A DNA stretch of 64,000 bases, from NCBI GenBank assembly GCA_020746875.1, contig JAGTJL010000001.1, forward strand, positions 5,075,632-5,139,631, in the 5' to 3' direction. Shown piece after piece: positions 25,860 to 37,300 of the stretch. Position numbers and translations under genes: made by a program. Position 1 is the stretch's first letter. Each line of letters begins with the position of its first letter. The stretch is from Rhexocercosporidium sp. MPI-PUGE-AT-0058 (lineage: Eukaryota; Ascomycota; Leotiomycetes; Helotiales). The notes beneath the pieces are model-generated. The model was not told where the DNA came from and made no database searches. It was given only the letters and a program-made list of their open reading frames with translations.

Positions 25860-28800
25860 CCTATTAAATCAGGTCCTTTAGCTACTATGACCTCCTCAAG
25901 AGCGCTCCTTAATTTAAAAACACTTATTGCTTCGCCTTTTAAAATTAACGTCGCTACTCGAAAGAATAAAAGCAAAGCTCGGAATAATACGGATTATAAT
26001 AATCCTAACGTTTTGAAAAGATTCTTTTAAGCCGTTAATAATCGAACTAAGGATTAAGTAAATAAGTAAAGAGAACTCTAATTCAGTCTTATTAGAATTA
26101 AAACTATACTCGTAACTTTTGCTATTCCTCGGCTTAATTCAGTACGACTTAACGACGATCCTAAAGAAAATCTTATTTTTTCCGAGCTTTCCGAATTACT
26201 TTAAAATTACTCACGAACTCTTATTCTTCTTTTATTTTAATTAGTAGAATTTAATAAAAGTTCGCTAAAAGGTTATACTTTTTTTATTCCCGGAGCTTAT
26301 TCAAGCTTGTTTCGGCCTCTTAAGATTTAATTAATAAAAAAGATTATTTTATTAAATAATAACTTAAACTTCTTATTTAAATAATAGCGTACTTCAATTC
26401 AAGACCGCTTAAAAGTTAACGTTAATCTTTATTTAATAAAAAAAGCTCGTCGTATTCTTATTTAAGAATTAATTACTAAAATAATATAATTTTATTTAAA
26501 ATTTTAATACTTTTCGGAAACTTATTTTTTTAAGACCGTTAAAAAGATAATTATACTTTTAAAATCTTACTTCTTAACTGGCCACAAAGCGAACGAGTTC
26601 CGGTCTGCTTTTTATAATTTATATATAAACTCTTATTTTAAGAAGACTTTTATTGAATTTAAAATAAAATTTTAAAGCGTTATTATTTAAAATAACGTCG
26701 TTAAGTCGGAATAATTCTTTTATATATAATAAAAGCTCTCTCTTAAGCTATAAGACAAGACCTTTATTATTAAGTTAATTTAAAAGAATAATTATAATAA
26801 AATAATTTCTTACTTTATCTTATTAAACTCAAAGAACCGCCGGAATTGTATACTCAACTTAAATTTTATTTTAATTCGCACTCCGAATATAACCCGGAAG
26901 CCGTCCGGTTCGGGTTAGATTACTTCTTCCGCTTAAACGCTTATTTAAAGAATTACCTTCGCCCGTTAATCTTCTTCTACTTTATTTTAACGCTTTTTTA
27001 CTTTTTTATAATAATTTACTTCCTTTTTATCGCGCTAAAGCTTTATATATTTAAGGCCTTAGACTTTTATAAGCGATAATTTAGTTAAATATTATAATTA
27101 CAGTAAATTTAATTATTATAAAAGCAATTACCTCGAGACTCTTAAAGTTTAGCTCGTAAATAAGGAAATCGAGGAAAAAGGCGTAGAACTAAAAGAAAAG
27201 TAAAAAGAATTATTAAAAAAACAAATAAAAAAAAACGAAAAAGCTTAAGAAAAGACTCTTTTTTAAATTTACGTAAATATAATTTATTAAAACTTAATTT
27301 AAACTCTTTTATAAAAGAAAAGCAATTTTTAATTTCTTATATTATTAATATAAATAAATATAGCGTTATACTCTTCGCTTTAATAAACATTAAAGTAAAC
27401 GATTACCTCTTTGTGAATCGGACCTTTTCCGTACGCTTTTTAGAAGCCTTAAAAATAAAAATTCTACTTCTTTTTTATACTATCTTAATCCGTAGCTTTT
27501 AGAATTCCCTATAAAGCTACGCTTTTTATTATATACGTCTTTACTTAATAATAAACGACAAACGCGTATATAACTGCTTTTTTATTATACTTAACTTAAG
27601 AAATTAAGATATAATAATTAACGTTAAATAAATAAAACGCTTCCGCGTCAAACTCAATTCGGTTAATAACCGTCTTATATAACTCTTTATATACTTATAA
27701 ACTCTTCGCTAAACGAAAGAGTTAATTATATCGCTTCTTATTAAGACTAAAGCAAGAATTATTAATTATTATTAACTAAATACTGACCGACGTAACTTAA
27801 TTATAAATTAAATTAATCAGAAACGACGATATTATTAATTCGCTATTAATTATATATAAGTATCGACGTTACCGGAGAATTCTTTTAAGGAATAAGAGCC
27901 AGAAATAACTCCAGAATTCCTATTATTAAAACCGGTCGGAAAACTAAAAATAAAGAAGCCTCGTTTATAATTACGCTATCGCTCGGAACTTATTATAATT
28001 CCGTAAAAAACTTCTTTTTTTATTTATAAAATTAACGTAAACGTATTTTATTTTAATATAAAAAGCAAAAATATTAAATTCTTTATAATTAATATTTATG
28101 AAATAAACCGAATCTTATAAGAAAGATATGAAAAAAAAAATCCGAATACTTTCCGGATCGTGGCCAAAAGGCTTTCGAAATAATATTAACTTCTTAAAAA
28201 AGTATTTTTTAAGACAAAATTAAACGTTTTGCCACCTTATTAATATTATAATTATAAGATTTAATTAGAGGCTTTATTACTTAATTCTTATTCTCTTTTA
28301 TATTATTAATTAATAAAATAATTAAAAGTATTAAAAGAATACTTCTTAAAGAATTTTAATAAAAAGTTTATCGAGACGAATTAAAGTCCTTTCGCTTTTC
28401 TTGTCTTTTTTATAAAAAAAAGTAATAAAAAGTTGCGTTTTTATATTAATTACCGTCATTTAAATACGCTAACGTAAAAGGACTTATACTTTATATTAAA
28501 AATCGACGAGCTCCTTTCCCGCGTATCGAAAGCTAAAGTATTTATTAAACTCGATATTCGAGCCGTATTTAATCGCATTCGAATAGACCCCGAGTCGGAA
28601 GAATATACGACCTTCCGCATTAAATATAAGACTTATAAATGTAAAATATTACCTTTTAGACTTTATAATAAATTAAGCACGTATTAACGCTATATAAACG
28701 ACGTATTATTAGATTATTTAAACGACTTCTATATAATATACTTTAATAATATCCTGATTTATTCAGAATTAATAAAAGAGTATAAAGAATACGTTAAAAT

Positions 28801-31250
28801 AGTTTTAAAACGGCTTATAGAAACTGGCTTATAAGCCGATATTAAGAAGTATGAATTCCACGTTACTTACATTAAATACTTAAATTATATTATAATTATA
28901 AAAAGAATTAAAGCCGACTTAAAGAAAGTAAAACTGTTACAGAACTAAAAATACTTAAAGATTATTATAATAATAAAATCTTTCTTAAGTTTCTGCGATT
29001 TCTATCGATAATTTATTTACAACTTTAGACTTATCGCGAAGCTTTTCTTTACGCTTACCTAACTTATAATTTCTTGAAATTAAATAAAAGAATATAAAAA
29101 AGCCTTTAAAGAATTACGGAATTAATTATTAATTATATAAAAGATTTATTATTTTAACCCCGACCTACTAACGCGATTAGAAACCGACGCTTTCGATAAA
29201 GTAATTGCAGACGTAGTTTCTTAATAATACGCTAACGGAGTATAATACCCCTTAAGATTTTACTTTTACGTCTTAAATAATTATAAGCTTAATTAAGAAA
29301 TCTATAATAAAGAACTTTATATAATTATAAGATTATTTTATAAATAACGTCTTAAACTTATATCTATTCGGACCAGACTCGGAGTATATTCGGACCACCG
29401 ATCCTTAAAATATTTCATAATAATAAAAGTCTTTATAAGTAAGTAAACTCAATAAATAGAATTCTTATTTAATTTTAATTTTTAGATTATATATACGCTA
29501 AATAAATAAAATTAAAAAGCTAATATTCTCAGCTAAAAAAAGCAAGACTTAAAAGTCTAAAAAAAAAAAAATTTAAATAGCCGATTTAAAGTCTTACTTG
29601 CGCTTAATCGCCTTAACTTTAAAATTAATACAAAATTAGCGGATAAGTTTATAATTAACGTTATTTTTTTTTATTTTTTTTCTCTAAAAACGAAAGACGC
29701 CGTTAATAATTCGACTCTAAAGCTATTCAAAATTTTATTTAACTTTATTAAAAAGCTTTATTAAGATAATCGCGAGTCTTTTATAAAAGAACGGAAGTCC
29801 TTATTTAAAGATTATATAATAATAAACAGACTTTTATATTTTAAAAGCCGTTTATATATATAAAAGAATACTTTATTATATATTAAATTAATCCGAGAAG
29901 CTTATAATTAGCCGTTTATAGCGCATTTAAGTAAAAAGAAGACTTATTAATTCCTTACTTTTAAGTATTACTAGTTCGGAATAGATTTAGATTATATCTA
30001 ATATATAAGAAATTATAGAGCTTATTAATACTTTCACTTTAAATAAATTAAGTAATAAGAATTCTTATATCTTTTACTTATTCTTATATATCTTATATAA
30101 TACTTATATATAAATTATAAAGATTTTCCAAAGAATAAACACGGTTTTAACCGAATCTTAATATTTATTAACCGCCTCGAAAAGAATTCCGTTATAATTC
30201 CTTATTATTAAGATATCGACGCTCGTAGTACTATTTAACTGTTTATTTAATAAATTTACCGATTTAGACATACTCCGGAAACGATTATATTTAATCGCGG
30301 CGCTTAATTTATCTCTTTTTTTTAAAAAGAATTCTATTATATTATCGGCGTTAAGATTAAGCTTTTTATAACTTATTATAAAGAAACGGACGAATAAACG
30401 AAAATCATGAATCGCTATATTAATTAAAAGCTCAAATTATTCGTCACTTATTATTAAAATAATTAAAATAAATTAATATTTTTAATTAATAAAACTTAAA
30501 TATCTTTGCCTTATAAATTTATTAATATAGCTCCGTATTAGCTCAAATTCGGCATAAAACTACGCAATAACTAGAACTAAAAGACGCTTAAAGTTATTAT
30601 TTTATTAGAAAAGCTTAATTACGCCGATATAAAGAAGTTAACTTAACGTATAAAATAAGCGTAAAAAATTATTAAAAGAAATATATAAGCCGCTTAAGAC
30701 CGTATAGCCCGCGTAACGGACTAAAAATAAAGGCTTATTAATTAAGAAGTCGAAAAAAAGGTCTTCTTATTAATTAAAAACCTTAAGAGCCACCGTCTTA
30801 ATTATAAGCTTATAAATTAATAAAAGAGCTTTTTTAAGATTTTAAAGAAAATAAGCTATTTTTATAAGTTAAAATTACTTATAAGGTCTTAAATATATAA
30901 CTTATTTACACTAGAACTCCTTTTTAAGAATCTAAAAGACTTTTTACTAAGTTAAAAAACGCCGAAACCTTTTCCAGAGGTTATTGAAAATCAAGAAAAA
31001 TAAAAAATTAAGGAAATCCTTAATATTAAATTATATTATAACGTACTCAAATATTAAGTAAAATAACTAAGCTATAACCTCGATCTATAATAATATAATA
31101 CTTCTGATTTAATAAAATCGCTTTATAAATTAAAAGATTTTTATACGGCGTATTCTAATAAACTGAGATCACTCCGGAATTTATTTAAATAATTTAAAGC
31201 TTAAGAATTAGAAAAAGACAATTATAATTACTTAAAAAATAATAAATTAT
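25860..31250 (+). pseudogene. Gypsy-A gag-pol polyprotein with chromodomain, degenerate
   Basis: Plus-strand gypsy polyprotein. Gag fragments lie at 25.9-27.1 kb. RT at 28.4-28.8 kb has a FIKLDIR box and a mutated catalytic YLDD (reads YFNN, both Asp codons GAC/GAT changed to AAT). RNase H is at ~29.15-29.45 kb. Integrase at ~29.9-30.4 kb includes the GA-FI-FF-KEF stretch preceding the final catalytic region. A chromodomain-like segment lies at ~31.03-31.18 kb (VLKY-VK-LSYN, then LKDFYTAYSN), as in fungal chromoviruses, where it guides integration to heterochromatin. Stops throughout; cannot be active. Confidence 0.8.
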
Positions 31251-31529
31251 AACTTCCTTCTGAAATAATAAAACGATAACGTTAATTAATAATTATTTAC
31301 TTTTTAATTTAAAGTACTAATAAAGCCTTACGACCGCATTTTAATAAAGACTTAACTACCGATTTCATTATAAACGGCTACTTTTGCATAAAAGTTTAAA
31401 AAAAGTAACGGCTATAAAAGATTACCGAAACTAATTTAAAATAAAGCTTCTTAATCTTTATTAAAAGAATCCTCCTCTTTTCTTAATAGAAGCTCAGTTA
31501 ACTCGTTATTTAACCCTTTATAAAAAGGG

Positions 31530-32263
31530 CTAAACTTCTTTTTTTTCTTCTTTTTCTTAATAATAATAATAGCCGCCTTACGCTTAATATTATTACGACG
31601 TATACGGCGACGAGCTATACTTATATTTTTATCCTTATCTTCCTCTCCTTCCTTATTATTAGCACTATTATTACGGCGAGCTATTTTAATTACCGAAATA
31701 GCAAGAACCCGCGAGAACTTTAATAAGGCTTTTAGATATTAAATATTAATACTACTTATAATAAACTCAACGACTTATAATAACGTTATTTAATTACTTA
31801 AATATAATATAACGGAGAGTCCGAGTCTCCTTTAATACCGCAAACCCTAGCTCTTTTATAATCTTAAGCGCTTTCGCGGTCGCTATAAGTAATATTTCGT
31901 CGATCGACAAAGCGGCAACTTGGACTTCCGCATCATCGGCAGCTGTTAATAACGCGTCGTACTCCGGGCTTATAAATCACGGAAACTAAAAAAAAAGTCA
32001 AAAGTATTAATATTAGACTTGTTTCGGAGGTTTTCCGGACTTTAACTTACGAGGCGGCAAAATCCCTTTTAAACTATGCAATAAGCACATTTCTTCGAGC
32101 CACTCTTGTCGAAGTAATAAGAGTAGCCCGACTCCTTCGCCATCCGGCGCACGCAGCGCACGCAGCAGTTGCGATAGGCCGCCGCCAAAGCTCCCGATAA
32201 GGTTAGAAGAGGCACTATTACAGTCAGAATTCGGATTTTGCTATAAAAGTCACGGGATTTCAT
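31530..32263 (-). pseudogene. Antisense Cys-rich accessory ORF of Gypsy-A, probably spliced
   Basis: Minus-strand ORF between the chromodomain and 3' LTR. The first exon, from an ATG at 32263, encodes 64 residues including CCVRCVRRMAKES and KKCAYC, i.e. CxxC pairs ~27 residues apart, then a stop in a region where the frame may continue to another Cys. After a pyrimidine-rich run ending in TTTTAG (~31995-31987) a second open stretch encodes ~55 acidic/Ala/Leu-rich residues (PEYDALLTAADDAEVQV...). After further damage a third encodes a basic tail (SIARRRIRRNNIKRK, then a Lys run) ending at a TAG at 31530. 31.85-32.27 kb is GC-rich and keeps CpA dinucleotides, unlike the rest of the element. No function recognised; a zinc-binding nuclear protein is inference from the Cys pairs and basic tail. 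Confidence 0.55.
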
Positions 32264-32611
32264 TTACTTATTATTATTTATTTATTTTAATTAACTAGCT
32301 TATATATTATTAAAAGAAAAAGAATTAACTCTTTAGAAAGTTTAACGTATATATGCGCTAATACAAGTAAACAAATCGATAGCGCTAAGGCAGCATAATA
32401 CGATAAGTAACGGACCAGATTCGGACGCTTATTCCATTAATTAAATAAATAAAAGCTCGTCCTTTTATAATATATTATTTATTATTATACAAGACCTCGC
32501 TTACGCTCGCGTAACCTCGCTTGACCTCGAATAGAGCCCTTAATACCGTAATAATACTAAACTACGACTAATTAAAAATTAAAGACAATCTCTTTTTTAA
32601 GAAAGAGATAA

Positions 32612-32869
32612 TATAATAATAAGTGCACTTAAGAGCTTCTCAGCGAGTCAGGGAATCCAGGAGTTTAAGAGTAATTAAGTCATACCGAATCGGACTAATA
32701 CCGGAGGGGTTTTGGAAGAGCTTATATATATGAACTCATACTCCTTTTACTTCCTCTTTCCTTCTTCATCTTCTTATTTCCTTTATATTAGACTTATTAG
32801 CTCTTAATAGCCTTAGCTAAAATACTATTATATACCTCTTACACCGCTCTCTTGGCTAGTGTCGTTACA
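32612..32869 (+). repeat. Gypsy-A 3' LTR
   Basis: 258 bp, partner of 25262-25519, preceded by a purine run (aagaaagagata) that fits a polypurine tract. Confidence 0.9.
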
Positions 32870-33845
32870 GCAATAGCTTATAATCTTTATTTACGTAGAC
32901 GACTTAGCGATAATTAGCTTAAGCGTTAATAATATCAAATCCTTTATTAAAGAACTTAAAAAGCTTTTTAAATTAAAGGATTTAAAGCTAATAAAGGACT
33001 ACTTAAGTATAAATATCGATTATAACCTAAATAAAGGTTATATAAAGCTAAGCTAAGAGAGCTATATTGAGAAAGTGCTAGCGCGGTTTAATATGACCGA
33101 CTGTAAGCTTAAAGATATACTAATAGATTCGAAGGCTAAGCTAGAGCTTAATCTTAATTAAGTTGATAAAAAGGAAATAAATTAATATTAGTAAATTATA
33201 GGCTGCCTCTTGTTTCTCACGCTAGCAACTAGACCCGATATTTGCTACTCGGTTATAAAGCTCGCTCGATTTATTAGTAACTCTAGTACCGATTATATAA
33301 TTGCTTTTAAAAACGTGCTTAAATACTTAAAAGAATCAAAAAAGCTAAGGCTAATTTACGAAAAAAGCTCTAATCGATATATAAGCGGTTATTGCGACGC
33401 CGATTACGCCGGAGATATTAATACGGCTAAATCGACTAGCGGCTTGAGCTTTTACTTAACGAGTTACTTATTTAGCTGGAAAAGCAAGCTCTAAAGTATT
33501 ATAGCTTAAAGTACAATTGAGGCCGAATATATAATTATTAATTCGGCTTTTAAAGAGGTTATTTATATAAAGCAGCTTTTAACTGAATTAGGCTATTATA
33601 TGCAAAAACGATTCCCTGTTTATACGGACAATAACGGCGCTCTCTTATTGGCTAATAACTCTTAATTCCATAAGAAAATTAAGTATATTACCGTTAAATA
33701 TTACTACGTCCGCGACCTTATAAATCAAGGCGAAATAGACTTAATTTACATAAAAGGGTCTAAACAAAAAGCCGACGGCTTTATAAAGCCACTAGATAAG
33801 CCTAAATTTATTGAATTCATAAGGCTTTTAAGACTAGCCGAATAA
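32870..33845 (+). pseudogene. Copia-1a RT C-terminus and RNase H (3' part of pol)
   Basis: Continues the frame cut at 25261. The RT catalytic YVDDL is intact at ~32895. The 33210-33494 stretch is open for 94 codons, covering RPDICYSV and the RNase H motif CDADYAGD. The C-terminus KADGFIKPLDKPKF... ends with a TAA at 33843-33845. Some stops remain. Confidence 0.85.
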
Positions 33846-34021
33846 GGCTAAAGCGGAGAAAATAAAATTATAATTTGTATTTCTCTCTTTCTTTATAACT
33901 GACTTACCCTCTATAAAAGATTATTTCATATATTTACTTTATTCTTATAAATATAAGCTCTGCTTTAAAGCTAGCTTATATATAAGCTTATAAAGCTATT
34001 ACGTCATTCATTAAGAAGGCG

Positions 34022-34335
34022 TATTAGATTTCACTTCGGTAACTTATGCCGATTCTACCTTAAAATAGCCAAAGGAGTTTCTACTGCTTACGCGGCTCGG
34101 AAATTATCTTTGTATTCCGGGAAATTACGCTCGTATTTAATTACGTAGCTCGTATAAGCCACGTAATTAATTACGTAGTCGTAAAAGCTTCTAGAGAAGC
34201 TATTATTTTGTATATAACTACCGAAGAGCTCTTCTAGCTCTTTAAGCAAGCAAGCAAGCAAGCAAGCAATTCTCTCTCTTTGATCACGTGTCCTTACCTA
34301 CTGCGCTTCCTCATTCCTGATTGGCTCGCCTATTA
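34022..34335 (+). repeat. Copia-1a 3' LTR, truncated at its right end
   Basis: Starts tattagatttcacttcgg. Matches the 354-bp Copia-1b LTR until gctcgcctatt, then diverges. Its last 100 bp keep C's that are T in the other two LTRs, so it is the least RIP-mutated of the three. Confidence 0.75.
34244..34269 (+). repeat. (AAGC)n microsatellite in Copia-1a 3' LTR
   Basis: About six copies of aagc where the other Copia-1 LTRs have two to three aagt-like copies. It has expanded and not been RIP-mutated. Confidence 0.8.
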
Positions 34336-34340
34336 TCACA

Positions 34341-37300
34341 TTAATTAAGGAAACTATTTTATTCGACTTTATTAAAGTTTATAAAAATGACGATTTCGTT
34401 AACGCCTTTAAAGTAGTCGATTTTATAAAGCATTAAGAAGGAGTATAAGATATCTTAAGGGTTTTTATTATTTAATTATAAATTGCAAGGTTTTATATAA
34501 ATTTAACTTTTTTTTTAATAAAGTCGTATAACGGCTCGACTAATAAATAAAAGTCTTTAATTTAAATGCGAAAGTAAATAATTAAACTTAAAAATCCTTT
34601 GACTTTTATAACGTTCTTAAGTTCTTTTTATTTTATATTTTAATTAAATATATAATTAAAGGTTTTCTTTCTTATAAATTGCATATATAATTAACGACAT
34701 TTATATTATTGCGACAGAATTATAATTTAAGGCTTATAATAACTTTAATGCGCTTAAGGCGTTTTAGAGTTTTATTAAAGTTAGAAAGGTGCTTAAAGAT
34801 AAATTAGCGAATTTTAGGCCGTGCTTCCTTTCGATTATAGTTTATATATAGTCCTTTTACGTTAATGTCGTCTAAAAACGACATTATAATAAAAAGCATA
34901 ATATCTTTTAGTATTTTATTAATTATTCTTACGAATTAAATAATAAAGTTTATAACTCCTTAAGCTAACGTTGTATTTTAAATTAATTTAATATTAAATA
35001 TAAAAAAGGCCGTTATATTTTAACTACTTTAATATAATACTTATTAATTATAACTTAAGTATAGATTTACTAGGCTCGCGATATAATACCTTATAAATTC
35101 CTTTAAAAATTCGTTAATAAAAGGAAGTAAGTTAGCGTCTCTTAAAGTGATTATATTAAATATAATTGCCGAGTTAATTAAGCGGTACTTTTTTAATTCC
35201 TTTTTTTTAATTAAGAACTAAGCGTTATAATATAGCCCCTTAAAGAGTTCGAGAACCGTACGTTTAAGTTTATTTTTTATTATTTTTTTAACTTTAAAAG
35301 CTAACGCTTTAAGGAGTAAAAAGTATGGTGCCTATTAAGCTTTATAATTTATTATTTTAATAATTATAAGTAGTAAAACATTTTTATAAAACTTTTTATA
35401 TTTAATTTAATTAAATATAATAACATCTTCTCGATTTAATATAATTTCGTTAAAAAGGGCTCTTTTTTTTAATTATAATATATCTTTAATATTTAAAGTA
35501 ATAAGTCGCTTTTTTATAATCTTAAATCCGCGAAAAAAGCCGGTAAAATAAAAGAGTAAGATATTTTAATATTTCCTAGCTTATTCTTAAAGAAAGTCCC
35601 TTTTTTTAAAGGCTTTATATTAGTTTTTACGGCCTTTAAACGCATTTCTTATTTATTTATTTAATTTATAGGCCTAATATTTTTATCTTTTGTTTTATAT
35701 ATAATATAAACCCGTAAAACTTATTTATATTCTTTAAATAAAGACGTTATTAATAAAATATTATAATTTATAATAAATTAAAAGGTAGGCTCGATTTTTT
35801 CAATTAATACGGTATTAAACACGCGTTTTTTACCGAAAAGAGCTTTAATAAAGTTTTTATAAAAGAGGTAATCGTAAAAGTCCGTCTTTAAAATTATAAA
35901 TTCTCGCTTTATATATTCGATAAAAATATATAAGATATTTTTAAAAGAGGAATTACTTTTATTATTAAAGTTTTCTTTATCCCCTTTATAAAAAAGCTCG
36001 TCCTCGAGCTCAAAGGAAGTGTCTTTTAGAAAGTATTTAATAATATTAATTATAAAGCTTTAGTTATAATTAATTACTTATTTTGTAAGTTAATTTCAGA
36101 CTTTAAGTAGTTTAATTCCGGATTTAATAATATTTTACTAGTTCGGCTCTTAGACTTTATAGTTTTAATGCTTTTGGCGTATTTTATAAGTTTAATTACT
36201 TTAATAATAGTAATTAGTTGCGTAATTTTATTTTATAAGTTAACATAAATTAAATTACCTTTTATATTAAATAAGTATTTAAATAAAACGCACGCAGTCT
36301 AAAAGAATAAAAATTCAAGAATAATCCTAATACTTAGGATATTTATAATATAAAACTTAATAAAAATAATATAATCTTTTATTATAATTAAGACGTTGTT
36401 TATATACCTTAAAAATCGCGATTTTACGCCTATAATACTTTTTAAGGCTATAGAGTCGCTTTTTATAATAAGGACTTTTAATTAAATAATAATATTATAA
36501 AATATATAATTAACTTCTACGTCGGAATTAAAAGTGGCTTAAATATTACTAAGTCTTATTTTTTTAGGTATAATAATCATATACTTTGGCGTTAAAAAGT
36601 ATTATTTATAACTCGGTCTTTAAGGTGTGTCGATTAAATAAACTTTAGCGGTTAATAATAAATCGACTTTAAGTTTTTCTTTTAAAACTATTACTTTTTA
36701 AAACGCTATTAAAATAGTAATTAAAATTATGAGCACTAAGTTAAAAAAAAGAAATTAAACTTAATAATAATTAAAAAATTAATCATTAAATTAGTATTTC
36801 TTATATTAAGAAAACTTAATACTTTTATTTCTTTTATTAAACTTAGAGCTTATATATAAGTTTAGTTTAAGATATAATAAAATAAGTAATAACTTGTTAT
36901 TTTTATTTAAAGAAAATACGTTTAAATTATTATAAAGCTCGTAGTCTTTTTAATATAAAATCTAAAGTATTAACTTAAAATAATAAAAAGCGTTAAAATA
37001 TAATATTATTCCCTTCTTAATCGCAGTCTTAAAGAGCTTTTATATATTTTATAGTCTTAATATTAATAATAGCGATTTAATTTTAAATCTCTTAATTAAT
37101 AGTCTTTAGTCGACTTGTCTTTAATAAGTTAATTAAAATAAGGATTTCTTTTAAAATTAAGTTTTTAAAGAGCTTTTTTTAAATAAGAAGTTTATTTAAC
37201 GTATTATTTAACGTATAATTATTCCGTAATAGCGCCTAATATACGCGAGGTCGGCTTGAAGTCGCCTTAACGACGATAAGTAAATTGCTTTTAGCGCGTT

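Larger units (their letters stand above)
25262..32869 (+). mobile_element. Gypsy-A chromovirus-type LTR retrotransposon (complete, RIP-inactivated)
   Basis: Ty3/gypsy element of 7608 bp with 258-bp LTRs (TG...CA). The target duplication is gcaac (25257-25261) versus gcaat (32870-32874), a single C/T difference expected from RIP. It interrupts the Copia-1a RT just before its YVDD box: removing it restores the frame seen in Copia-1b. Internal order: gag, RT, RNase H, integrase, chromodomain-like segment, then an antisense ORF before the 3' LTR. Confidence 0.9.
20675..34335 (+). mobile_element. Copia-1a LTR retrotransposon, RIP-inactivated, host of Gypsy-A and Copia-1b
   Basis: Plus-strand copy of the Copia-1 family. 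The 5' LTR begins abruptly at 20675 because Copia-1b inserted into it; its first ~120 bp should lie left of the window. The internal region is interrupted by Gypsy-A (25262-32869). The 3' LTR starts at 34022 after a purine tract (aagaaggcg) and loses similarity to the other LTRs near 34335, ~40 bp short of full length, where Gypsy-C-related sequence begins. Of the retroelements here it has the most readable coding region. Confidence 0.85.

Noticed and set aside
26846..27079. 77-codon frame with a hydrophobic C-terminus, candidate membrane protein
   Set aside because: Lies in Gypsy-A gag. The Phe/Tyr/Ile/Leu-rich end comes from AT-shifted RIP sequence.
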